From Promethearchaeota archaeon (GTDB taxonomy: Archaea; Asgardarchaeota; Lokiarchaeia; Sigyniarchaeales; SOKP01), in the NCBI GenBank assembly GCA_016840165.1, contig JAEOSU010000038.1, forward strand, positions 1-64,000: DNA of 64,000 nt. The letters run 5' to 3'. Within the stretch, counting starts at the first letter, position 1. Every line of letters begins with the position of its first letter. The position numbers were made by a program, and so were the translations under genes. Shown piece after piece: positions 8,641 to 15,729 of the stretch. The notes beneath the pieces were generated by a model, which did no database searches, was not told the DNA's origin, and was given only the letters and a program-made list of their open reading frames with translations.

Positions 8641-10667
8641 TCGCAAACGGCACCTCCGCCAGATACGGCGATTATTTCATCTAACAATTGATCATCGCTA
8701 AAATTGATTAATTGAATCGCTTTTGTTGGACATACGGGCATGCACATTCCACACGATTTACACGCAACTTCATTTACGGATGGTGTCCCATTTTCATCAA
8801 TATCAATCGCAGCTGGAGCACAAACCGTTTTACAAAGTCCACAATTCACACATAAATCATAGTCAATTGTAGGAATAAGCATTTCTTTCTCAATATATCC
8901 TTTTACTAATGGAGCAGCGGCTAAGGCGGCAGCACTTCCTGCGTGGGCAACACTCTCAGAGATATCTTTTGGACCTTGAATTGTACCAGCTAAAAAAATA
9001 CCTCCCTTACTACTTAAAGTAGGATTCATTTTTATATGGAATTCTTTTAGGAAACCTTCCTTTGATCGTAATACATGAAGTTTAGAACCAAGTGGTCCAA
9101 TTCCTTCAGGAGGAACCATAGCAGCTGACAAAACAACTAAATCTGCTTTTAATTGTAATGGAGTCTGACTTAACGTATCTTCGACTATCACTCTCAATTC
9201 ACCAGTTAATGGGTTTCTTACTATTTCTGAAGGTCTACCCCGAATAAACCTAACTCCTATTTCTTGAGCAGATTTGTAAAGCTCTTCAAAATTAAGTCCA
9301 GGTGTTCTTACATCAATATAACAGATGGTAACATCAGTATCCGGATACATTTCTTTAATAATTCTCGCATTCTTTACAGCAAACTTACAACAGACGCCAG
9401 TGCAGTACACATTCCCTACCTGATCATTTCTACTGCCGACACATTGTATCATAACGACACTTTTTGGAATTTTACCATCCGATGGTCTCAAAACTTCGCT
9501 ATTTGTTAATGAAGTTGGTGATAACATTCGTTCTAGTTTAAGCTGCGTAATTACATCTTCAAATCCTTCTTGTCCATAATGATATGGCTCGATTTCTGAA
9601 GGATCATATTCATCATATCCCGCGGCGACAACAATCGATCCAACCTTAATGGTTTTTGTTTCTGGTTGCATTGAAAAATCTACTGCTTGAACAGGACAAA
9701 TATTTACACATGTATTACAATCAATACAATTCTTTTTGTCTCGTATATATGTAGCAGGAATCGCTTGTGGATATGCTTTATATATAGCTTTTCTCATAGA
9801 CATTCCCATATCCCATTCACTTGGGAGTTCAACTGGACAATGCTCAGCACATTCACCACAAGAAGTACAGTTATCTTTTACATAGCGTGGCTTAATTTCA
9901 AACTCGACTTCAAAATTACCTAAAGAACCTTCAATATTTTTAACTTGTGAATTAGTATATAGCTCTATTAGCGGATGATTGGCAACACCGTTAGTTAACG
10001 GCGAGATTGAGCACTGAGGACATTCAAGAGTAGGAAATGTTTTATTAAGTCTTGTCATATGTCCACCTATGGTTGATTCTTTCTCGATAAGATAAACTGG
10101 GATCCCTAATTCTGCCATATCGTGGGCAGCTCTAAGACCAGCAATCCCTGCACCTATTACCAATGCAGCTTTAGTTGTCTTTACTCTTCTGGTCTCTACA
10201 TCCTCTAATTTACGGGCTCTATTTACTCCCGCTTCTACTAACTGCATGGCTTTTTGATCTGCTTTCTCCTTTTCTTTTTGATGTACCCAACTACAATATT
10301 CACGTACATTTACTTGCTGATGTCGATGTTTATTAAGTCCCATTTCTTCAATTGCCCGCGCAAAAGTTTTTCCATGTTGATTTTTAGAGCAACTGGCAAC
10401 TACAGTCCGGTTGACACCTAATTCTTTAATTGAATCCTTTACCATTTGCACCCCAGGTTTGGAACACATAAACATGTAATGTTCAGCCTTTACAACATTA
10501 GGTAAGGTTTTTGCATAATCCGCAACTTTTGCGACATCAACCGTACTAGCAATGTTATGGCCACAATGGCACACGAATACTCCGATTCTTGTTTCTTCTG
10601 AATCATTTTCCTTAACTGTATCATCTACATTTTCTGCTTTTTCAACTTTTTCTTCTTTTATTGTCAA
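8637..10667 (-). CDS. hdrA: HdrA, flavin-based electron-bifurcating subunit
   Basis: 676 residues, TTG start with GAGG 9 nt upstream, overlapping nothing but only 1 nt after the hdrB stop. Parts: N-terminal domain with GVFVCHCGHNIA and CSKPG cysteines (about 29-130), FAD Rossmann motif VIGAGIAGLRAAHDMAELG (about 170), two internal ferredoxin motifs (CTSCGECAEHCP, CIDCNTCVNICP), the second flavin half with VMIQCVGSR and CTGVCC, and two C-terminal ferredoxin motifs (CVNCGLCKTVCAP, CKSCGMCMPVCPT). This is the full ferredoxin-bearing HdrA of bifurcating HdrABC complexes, not the ferredoxin-poor HdrA of the sulfur-oxidising sHdr system. It would split electron pairs between ferredoxin and a disulfide. 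Confidence 0.95.
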   Translation of the reverse strand: MTIKEEKVEKAENVDDTVKENDSEETRIGVFVCHCGHNIASTVDVAKVADYAKTLPNVVKAEHYMFMCSKPGVQMVKDSIKELGVNRTVVASCSKNQHGKTFARAIEEMGLNKHRHQQVNVREYCSWVHQKEKEKADQKAMQLVEAGVNRARKLEDVETRRVKTTKAALVIGAGIAGLRAAHDMAELGIPVYLIEKESTIGGHMTRLNKTFPTLECPQCSISPLTNGVANHPLIELYTNSQVKNIEGSLGNFEVEFEIKPRYVKDNCTSCGECAEHCPVELPSEWDMGMSMRKAIYKAYPQAIPATYIRDKKNCIDCNTCVNICPVQAVDFSMQPETKTIKVGSIVVAAGYDEYDPSEIEPYHYGQEGFEDVITQLKLERMLSPTSLTNSEVLRPSDGKIPKSVVMIQCVGSRNDQVGNVYCTGVCCKFAVKNARIIKEMYPDTDVTICYIDVRTPGLNFEELYKSAQEIGVRFIRGRPSEIVRNPLTGELRVIVEDTLSQTPLQLKADLVVLSAAMVPPEGIGPLGSKLHVLRSKEGFLKEFHIKMNPTLSSKGGIFLAGTIQGPKDISESVAHAGSAAALAAAPLVKGYIEKEMLIPTIDYDLCVNCGLCKTVCAPAAIDIDENGTPSVNEVACKSCGMCMPVCPTKAIQLINFSDDQLLDEIIAVSGGGAVCE

Positions 10668-10668
10668 T

Positions 10669-11586
10669 TTAGACGACCTCTTGTTCTTTTTTCATTTGCT
10701 TTTCTCCAAAAATATAATTTTTACCCATTAATTGATATTGAAGCCCAACAAATTCTTGATCCATTCCCATACAATAAGCTGTCAACTGAGATATATGAAT
10801 TACCGGATAATCATAATCGCAGCTCTTATTCTTATTTAAGTAGTCCTGTCCTGTCTCAAATTGCAAATGACAAAATGGACATATATCTAATATAAAATCA
10901 GGTTTCACAGTATCGATATTTCTCATTTTCTCTCCAAATATCGTCATACTCGCATCACCTGAATAAGCTTTTACACCACCACCCGCACCACAACATGTTA
11001 GTTGTTCTTTAAAGCGTACCGATTCGACACCTAAAGCTTCAATATACTCTTCGATAATGGTAGGCCCTTCAGAACTTTCAATTTCTCGGATTCGGGTTGG
11101 TTTTAAAAAATGACAGCCATAATGAACTGCAGCACGAGCGTTTACTTTTCTTACGATCATATCTTCAATACCCCAAGGACCTATATCATAGCCTAAAACT
11201 TCACCAATATGACGAACATTAATTGTACCCTTAAACTCATAATCCCCAATTAACTTCAATTTTTCATTAACCATGATTCGATGATCTTCATTTTCTTTCA
11301 GATGTTTGTTGACTTCTTGAAGGGTTCCAAAACAGCCATTACAAACTGTTAGAATATCACAATCCAATTGTTCCGCGATACATAGATTTCTTGCAGCAGC
11401 AACCATCCAATCTATTTTATTAAATGAGCGAAATACACCAGGAGCGGGACAGCAGCCTGCTTTTTCCATATCTAGCAATTCATATCCTAATTTTTCCATA
11501 ACAAATTTCGTAGCTTTTTCTATAGCAGGATATCTATTTGGCATTAAGCATCCAAGAAAAAATGCAAATGATTTCTCTTTTACCAT
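10669..11586 (-). CDS. hdrB: HdrB, disulfide-reducing subunit with two CCG domains
   Basis: 305 residues, start ATG 11586 with AGGAGGAG 6 nt upstream. Both cysteine-rich CCG motifs are intact: Cys13, Cys45-Cys46, Cys82-x2-Cys85 and Cys158, Cys198-Cys199, Cys236-x2-Cys239. In methanogen HdrB these bind two noncubane [4Fe-4S] clusters that cleave the CoM-S-S-CoB bond. No methyl-CoM reductase gene is in the window, and the flanking TusA/Dsr genes suggest a different disulfide or persulfide substrate. That substrate assignment is inference. Confidence 0.95.
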   Translation of the reverse strand: MVKEKSFAFFLGCLMPNRYPAIEKATKFVMEKLGYELLDMEKAGCCPAPGVFRSFNKIDWMVAAARNLCIAEQLDCDILTVCNGCFGTLQEVNKHLKENEDHRIMVNEKLKLIGDYEFKGTINVRHIGEVLGYDIGPWGIEDMIVRKVNARAAVHYGCHFLKPTRIREIESSEGPTIIEEYIEALGVESVRFKEQLTCCGAGGGVKAYSGDASMTIFGEKMRNIDTVKPDFILDICPFCHLQFETGQDYLNKNKSCDYDYPVIHISQLTAYCMGMDQEFVGLQYQLMGKNYIFGEKQMKKEQEVV

Positions 11587-11598
11587 TCTTTTCTCCTC

Positions 11599-12147
11599 CT
11601 ATTCTTCTTTTTCTTCCTCTTTCACGGGAGGAAGATCAAACATATATTTTTCAAAATTTTTTAAATCTTTATCATCCCCCTCTTGCTTAAACTTAAACAA
11701 TGTGGGAGGTAATTCTTCTAAACCTAATTCTACTCTTCTTTGTTTAACTTCATCATTAATCGGAACTGCATGCCCCGTATTTTTTAAATAACCAACAACC
11801 GCCCTATGATTTGGAGAAATATTGCCTCGTTTCGTGGCATAATTCCTTAATTCCATAATAACATCAGTTGGCCTCACATCTCTTGGACATCGTTCATAAC
11901 ATTGATAGCAAGTAGTACATAGCCAGATATCAGGATCATCTAAAACTGAAAGATCCCCTAATACTACTTTGCGTACTATATTGCGAGTTTTTAAAGCAGT
12001 CCATCGACCACTTTCACAACTAGCAGTACATGTTCCACATTGAATACATTTCCAGATGTTAGACTTTCTCTCAATATTTTTGAAGAATTCTTGATCAAAA
12101 TCCTCATCTGTCATGAATTCTTTATGTTCTTCCTTTACATCAGACAT
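11599..12147 (-). CDS. hdrC: HdrC, ferredoxin-like electron-transfer subunit
   Basis: 182 residues. Two [4Fe-4S] motifs, Cys34-x2-Cys37-x2-Cys40-x3-Cys44 and Cys77-x2-Cys80-x2-Cys83-x3-Cys87, followed by the helical PTDVIMELRNYATKRG region typical of HdrC. It carries electrons from HdrA to the HdrB active site. The gene is 12 nt upstream of hdrB. The 39-nt gap to the preceding DsrE2 gene contains a T9 tract on the coding strand (12170s) that may reduce read-through and set Hdr expression apart from the sulfur-relay genes. Confidence 0.95.
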   Translation of the reverse strand: MSDVKEEHKEFMTDEDFDQEFFKNIERKSNIWKCIQCGTCTASCESGRWTALKTRNIVRKVVLGDLSVLDDPDIWLCTTCYQCYERCPRDVRPTDVIMELRNYATKRGNISPNHRAVVGYLKNTGHAVPINDEVKQRRVELGLEELPPTLFKFKQEGDDKDLKNFEKYMFDLPPVKEEEKEE

Positions 12148-12186
12148 AATTTCTCACCAATTTACTATAAAAATAAAAAAAAATAT

Positions 12187-12603
12187 TTATAATGATACTA
12201 CTTGACCGCCATCAGACATTTCAATAAAACCTGCGGCGCCTATGGGATCTTCGACAAAGTCCCACATTTCTTCTCTCTTGATGTTCATTAAATCCATAGT
12301 CATTTGACATGGGTAAAGTTTCATCTTACCATCATCGACTGCTTCTTTAATGAGGTCCCAAGGTTCTTCCATTCCAAACTTCTTTAAACGCTTTCTAAAC
12401 ATCCCAGCTGCCATACCTTTCATTGGAGCAGGCATTCCTGCCACTTTTGGCTTAAATTTCTTTTTTAAGAGATTTAATCCCCAGAATGTAAAAAAGAAGT
12501 TCATCTCAACGTCCATCGCGCCTCCTGTTGTGCCAAGTATTGTCATCATCATAAATTTTTCGAAAGATTTGTCTTTCACAATAAAATTCATTTTTTCAAC
12601 CAT
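12187..12603 (-). CDS. DsrE2-like sulfur-transfer protein
   Basis: 138 residues from ATG 12603, chosen because AGGTGA lies 5 nt upstream; a GTG at 12612 is also in frame. Family signs: ILGTTGGAMDVEMNFFFTFWGL at the N-terminus, the 'GMPAPMKGMAAGMFRKRLKKFG' helical segment and the conserved Cys in KLYPCQMTMDLMNI. DsrE2 proteins are membrane-associated or soluble persulfide carriers that work with TusA, and in sulfur oxidisers they co-occur with hdr genes. Here the gene lies between dsrH and hdrC, preceded by a 149-nt gap with a dyad and a TATA-like promoter of its own. Confidence 0.88.
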   Translation of the reverse strand: MVEKMNFIVKDKSFEKFMMMTILGTTGGAMDVEMNFFFTFWGLNLLKKKFKPKVAGMPAPMKGMAAGMFRKRLKKFGMEEPWDLIKEAVDDGKMKLYPCQMTMDLMNIKREEMWDFVEDPIGAAGFIEMSDGGQVVSL

Positions 12604-12657
12604 ATATTTCACCTTATTTTCTTTTTTTGTTTTTTTTAATATATATTTTATAATTTT

Positions 12658-12677
12658 GGCTAATCGATTAATTAGCC
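12658..12677. promoter_or_regulatory. Inverted repeat GGCTAAT-N6-ATTAGCC upstream of the DsrE2 gene
   Basis: A 7-bp perfect inverted repeat with a 6-bp spacer in the gap between dsrH and the DsrE2-like gene. On the coding strand it is followed by AT-rich TATA-like sequence (around 12635-12655) and then the DsrE2 start. It could be an operator for an internal promoter or, with the following T-rich stretch, a hairpin ending the tusA-dsrEFH transcript. The divergent Lrp regulator is a candidate binder. Function is inferred. Confidence 0.4.
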
Positions 12678-12752
12678 GGCTTTATATTCAAATTATTACT
12701 TACTCGTAAAAAATATCTTATTTTTTTCTTAATTCTATTTATTTAGTCATCT

Positions 12753-13082
12753 CTATATCCAAGAAACGACTTTTTGTGTCGATTCTAAAACATCTACAAG
12801 TTCATTATAATCAATTGCATTTATTTTATCATGCAATTGATTAAGGGCTATACCTCGGGCGTTCATATCAGGTTTCAGAGCATAAACTGTAATATTTAAA
12901 TCTAAAAGCTCAATCATAGATTTCGGTATCTTGCCTTTTTTAGAGATACCTATTACTCCATCATGGATTAAAACAAATCCGATTCGATGATTTTTATTAA
13001 TCTGAGCTTTTAGAATTGGTAATAATCGCTCTAAGTGGCTTCCCGTCATTTCACTAAATCCAAACAAATATATTAAATCCAT
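12753..13082 (-). CDS. dsrH: DsrH/TusB-like subunit of sulfur-relay complex
   Basis: 109 residues, ATG 13082 with GGAGG 9 nt upstream. Small alpha/beta DsrE-fold protein: 'DLIYLFGFSEMTGSHLERLL', 'RIGFVLIHDGVIG', 'ITVYALKPDMNARGI' and a C-terminal VVSWI. It is third in the dsrE-dsrF-dsrH order seen in sulfur-relay operons, where DsrEFH (TusBCD) form a heterohexamer that takes sulfur from TusA. This subunit has no cysteine at all, so it is probably structural; the active Cys is in the DsrE partner. Confidence 0.82.
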   Translation of the reverse strand: MDLIYLFGFSEMTGSHLERLLPILKAQINKNHRIGFVLIHDGVIGISKKGKIPKSMIELLDLNITVYALKPDMNARGIALNQLHDKINAIDYNELVDVLESTQKVVSWI

Positions 13083-13097
13083 TTCGATACTCCTCCT

Positions 13098-13466
13098 TTA
13101 GAACCTAATGCAAATATCTACGTTATCTATTAAATCTACTAAATCATCTACCGAGATGATATTTAGATTCTCATATTCTACCAAATCATCTTTAGAAAGA
13201 CCTGCATCAGCCAATGCGGAATCCAAGATATATAGTTCTAGATCAGATAAGTCTGCCATTTCAAATACCTCCTCTAAATTATCCATGCCAACAACTTCAG
13301 GCGCTGCATCTTTATTTAACAGATACACTGCATCTCCAGTAAAGACTACCTTACATTCTATATATTCACCTAAAGCCACAAACCCAGAACCAATTCTTAT
13401 TGCTTCAACAGCCGAGTTTTTACCCACAGGTGATTTATCAGTAATTATTAATGCGGATTCAACCAT
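13098..13466 (-). CDS. dsrF: DsrF/TusC-like subunit of sulfur-relay complex
   Basis: 122 residues; ATG 13466 with GGAGG 9 nt upstream, the Shine-Dalgarno lying in the end of dsrE. DsrE-fold protein with SPVGKNSAVEAIRIGSGFVALG, then 'CKVVFTGDAVYLLNKDAAPE' and an acidic C-terminal half ending NVDICIRF. It fits the DsrF/TusC position and size. It would form the middle subunit of a TusBCD-like complex with its neighbours at 12753 and 13472. Confidence 0.85.
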   Translation of the reverse strand: MVESALIITDKSPVGKNSAVEAIRIGSGFVALGEYIECKVVFTGDAVYLLNKDAAPEVVGMDNLEEVFEMADLSDLELYILDSALADAGLSKDDLVEYENLNIISVDDLVDLIDNVDICIRF

Positions 13467-13471
13467 GATGA

Positions 13472-13840
13472 CTAACCTCCTGGTCCAAAAACTATGACTT
13501 TTTCAGATTCTACTGACCAATTAGAAAAGTCTCCTAAACCTTCTTCAACTGCACCATCAATGAATTCCTCTTCCTTCAATCCCGTTAAACTCACCCAAGT
13601 ACTACATCCAGCGATCGGAATGGCATTTTGTTTACAAAAATCTTCAATCTTTTTCGGAATGTTTCGAATAGAAGTCCCACAACTGATCTCCTTTTTAAGG
13701 TTATATACTCCTGAACCATAAAAGAACAAACCCTTGATATTATGCCCCTTTTTAATCAATGCTTCAGCGATTTGAATCAAAGAATCTGATGCTTCGAATT
13801 TATAAGGTTCTGTACTTATAAAGAACGTGTATGTCGTCAT
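13472..13840 (-). CDS. dsrE: DsrE/TusD-like catalytic subunit of sulfur-relay complex
   Basis: 122 residues from ATG 13840 (MTTYTFF), the usual start for this family; ATG 13861 adds seven residues and cannot be excluded. Hallmarks: GLFFYGSGVYNL and the active-site Cys in AIPIAGCSTWVSLTG. In DsrEFH/TusBCD this Cys receives sulfur from TusA and hands it on, usually to DsrC/TusE. No DsrC gene is in the window, so the downstream acceptor is unknown; the Hdr complex or DsrE2 are candidates. The gene follows tusA closely. Confidence 0.87.
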   Translation of the reverse strand: MTTYTFFISTEPYKFEASDSLIQIAEALIKKGHNIKGLFFYGSGVYNLKKEISCGTSIRNIPKKIEDFCKQNAIPIAGCSTWVSLTGLKEEEFIDGAVEEGLGDFSNWSVESEKVIVFGPGG

Positions 13841-13869
13841 TGTATAATCTGCCTCAATCATTCCCCTAT

Positions 13870-14094
13870 TTAATTCTTTTTAATCATAAAAGTGACTTTT
13901 TCGCCTTCTTCTCTTGTCTCCATTAACTCATCGCCAGTTTTATGCAATAAAGCTGGCACGTCCTTGAGGGCTCCTTTGTCGTCTACGATAAGTTCTAAAA
14001 CTTGACCCGAATTTAATTTTTTTAATTCTTTTCTCGTCATTAAGACAGGCATAGGACATTTTTTTCCTAAAGCGTTAAGTGTCATATCAGCCAT
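13870..14094 (-). CDS. tusA: TusA-family sulfur carrier protein (first gene of cluster)
   Basis: 74 residues from ATG 14094; a TTG at 14103 is upstream in frame. LNALGKKCPMPVLMTRKELKKL carries the CPxP persulfide Cys, followed by 'GQVLELIVDDKGALKDVPALL' and a C-terminal strand. It leads the tusA-dsrE-dsrF-dsrH unit and is the probable sulfur entry carrier. A TATA-like CTATAAATA on the minus strand near 14166-14174 would place a transcript start about 40-50 nt upstream. No sulfurtransferase (rhodanese, IscS) is visible nearby to load it. Confidence 0.9.
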   Translation of the reverse strand: MADMTLNALGKKCPMPVLMTRKELKKLNSGQVLELIVDDKGALKDVPALLHKTGDELMETREEGEKVTFMIKKN

Positions 14095-14103
14095 TATTTT
14101 CAA

Positions 14104-14398
14104 CTTTTTCAGTTTTTTTTTCTACTTTTTTGCGTTATAATATCAGAAAAAATCTTGTTTGATATTATTTATAGATCAAAAATATACAAATCTATTTAAA
14201 GTATAGTTTTTTTTCTTATAACAAGTATGATTTTATAATAAAAAAAACTAAGAATAAGTATATTATAGAAAAAAAAACTATTTAATCGAGAAAAATCGAT
14301 AGTTATATGAATTACTATTACCAAATTATTGATGGAACAAACTAATATTTTATAATTTTTTTAAATATTTTTCAAAAAATTGGAATCGTGACAAGAAT
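14104..14398. promoter_or_regulatory. Divergent promoter region between tusA and the Lrp-type regulator
   Basis: 295 bp of very AT-rich DNA with no gene. On the minus strand a TATA-like CTATAAATA lies near 14166-14174. On the plus strand ATTTTATAATTTTTTTAAA near 14346-14363 is a likely TATA element for the regulator. Between them is a dyad (14276-14304). The layout is typical for a regulator that controls itself and the divergent operon. Confidence 0.55.
14276..14304. promoter_or_regulatory. Candidate operator: AACTAT ... TCGA-N6-TCGA ... ATAGTT
   Basis: Imperfect nested dyad in the tusA/Lrp divergent gap: outer arms AACTAT (14276-14281) and ATAGTT (14299-14304), inner TCGA repeats six bases apart (14286-14289, 14296-14299). 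It sits between the two proposed promoters. Lrp proteins bind such dyads, but this assignment is inferred from position only. Confidence 0.35.
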
Positions 14399-14893
14399 AT
14401 GGTCGTTGCAGACTCAGAGAAAATAACTCTGGATAATATTGATAAACAAATTCTTGAACTACTTCAAGATAATGCGAAGTATACCATACGGGAAATAGCC
14501 GACAAAACCGAAAAAAGTGTTACTGCTGTAAGGGTTCGCATTAAAAGATTGGAGGATGAATTAATTAAAAAGTATATGGCGATTGTGGATTGCCGAAAAT
14601 TGGGTTATAGAGAAATGGTGATCGCTTCTCTACGCGTGAATTCTTCGCAACCTCTAGATGATATCAAAAATAAAATTGAAAAAATGCCACAAGTTAAATA
14701 TGCCTATATAGTAACAGGAGAGAGGCCCATAATTGCTATGTTTAAATGTTTAGGTCATGAAGAAGCAATGGATTTAATAGAAGATCTCCGTAAACTTCCT
14801 GGTGTAGAAGAAATAAACACGCAAATTGTATTAGATCGGATAAAAGAAGATCATTCGATAATTATCCCCGAGGATAAGAAGAAGCAATCATAA
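14399..14893 (+). CDS. Lrp/AsnC-family transcription regulator
   Basis: 164 residues. N-terminal winged helix (about 10-65: LDNIDKQILELLQDNAKYTI, then EIADKTEKSVTAVRVRIKRLE) and C-terminal RAM ligand/oligomerisation domain (about 75-150: MVIASLRVNS, 'MPQVKYAYIVTGERPIIAMF', 'LPGVEEINTQIVLDRIKED'). Divergent from the tusA-dsr-hdr cluster, so it is the best candidate for its regulator and for autoregulation. The effector (amino acid or sulfur compound) cannot be told. Codons for its near-terminal DHSIIIPE are repeated 570 bp downstream as a gene remnant. A T-rich tract (14899-14914) follows the stop as terminator. Confidence 0.92.
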   Translation: MVVADSEKITLDNIDKQILELLQDNAKYTIREIADKTEKSVTAVRVRIKRLEDELIKKYMAIVDCRKLGYREMVIASLRVNSSQPLDDIKNKIEKMPQVKYAYIVTGERPIIAMFKCLGHEEAMDLIEDLRKLPGVEEINTQIVLDRIKEDHSIIIPEDKKKQS

Positions 14894-14958
14894 ATCAGTT
14901 TTTTTGTATTTTTTCGGTTTAAACTAAGAAAATTACTACTAGGTAATATTAATATAAT

Positions 14959-15228
14959 TTATAGCTTTCTTAATTTCTTGATCTTTTCTTTATTAATTCG
15001 TTTGATCTCTTTTTTTAAATTTAGAATAGCAGCATTTATTTCAACGCGTTTAACTTTTAATGTAGAAATTTTAGAGTGATTAATTTTTTTTGATTCATGT
15101 TTTATTCTTTGGTCAATTTGGGCTAATTCTTTATGTTTTGTTGCTAGTTTTGCCTCTAATTCTTTTAACTTTTGATGGTATTCTAACTGAACCTTTTTAA
15201 TTAGAGCTGCTCTAGATTCATTTTTCAT
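14959..15228 (-). CDS. Small basic coiled-coil protein
   Basis: 89 residues, almost wholly helical and highly charged (KVQLEYHQKLKELEAKLATK, KEIKRINKEKIKKLRKL), with a heptad pattern along its full length and no Cys, Trp or membrane segment. Not recognised as a family. A similar but longer coiled-coil protein lies at 18455-18844 on the same strand; both contain a 'KxKELEAKL..K..EL' pattern. Possible roles are DNA/RNA binding or cytoskeletal scaffolding; neither is shown. Confidence 0.6.
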   Translation of the reverse strand: MKNESRAALIKKVQLEYHQKLKELEAKLATKHKELAQIDQRIKHESKKINHSKISTLKVKRVEINAAILNLKKEIKRINKEKIKKLRKL

Positions 15229-15729
15229 AAAATCTCCTTATAAAAAAATCCATTATTATTAAATATTATTTTGAATATACGAGATTAAATAATTTGCGTT
15301 AGCTTGTATGAAGAGGTGCGATTAAGTGAAATTTAAATAAATATTAGACTTACAAAAGCGTCGAATTTTCTAAAACTGACTTTTAAAGAAAAATAGCACA
15401 ATATTTTATATTTAATATAGGATCATTCGATAATTATCCCTGAATAAGGACACTTGTTAAATATTCTATTTTTTAAAATCAAAAATAATTCAATTAAAAC
15501 TATCATCGATCAAATTCTAATATAATTGTTAAAAATTTTTATTATTAATGTTTTTTTACTTCACTTTTCAATGGTTTTCGGAAAGACAATCAGATAATAA
15601 TGTTGCAAAATGATTAGATAATAGTTTATTGTACTTTTACGTCAAACTTATCGGGAGCCAAGAAACCATATTATTATATATAGATTTATCATAAAGATAT
15701 ATATCTTAACAATATTTTGGGATAATAAT
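15229..15729. other. Intergenic region with regulator remnant and promoter of the NosD-like gene
   Basis: About 500 bp without a gene. It holds a 20-bp exact copy of the 3' end of the Lrp gene (15421-15440), a pair of short direct repeats (TCAGATAATA near 15590 and TTAGATAATA near 15613), a TATA-like TTATATATA (15674-15682) and a 14-bp perfect palindrome AAGATATATATCTT (15694-15707) just upstream of the surface protein at 15730. Confidence 0.5.
15421..15447 (+). pseudogene. Remnant of a duplicated Lrp-type regulator 3' end
   Basis: GATCATTCGATAATTATCCC here is identical to 14849-14868 within the regulator gene. Read in the same frame it encodes DHSIIIPE followed by TAA. A 20-bp exact match at such a short distance is not expected by chance, so this is best explained as the tail of a decayed tandem copy of the regulator or a small segmental duplication. 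No other part of the gene is recognisable around it. Confidence 0.5.

Noticed and set aside
8637..12147. Methanogenesis-type heterodisulfide reductase system
   Set aside because: HdrABC is real, but no mcr, mtr or coenzyme M/B genes are present here and the neighbours are sulfur carriers, so a CoM-S-S-CoB role is not supported from this window.
12350..12709. 119-residue plus-strand frame opposite the DsrE2-like gene
   Set aside because: Antisense shadow of a clear DsrE2 gene; its composition follows from the opposite strand.
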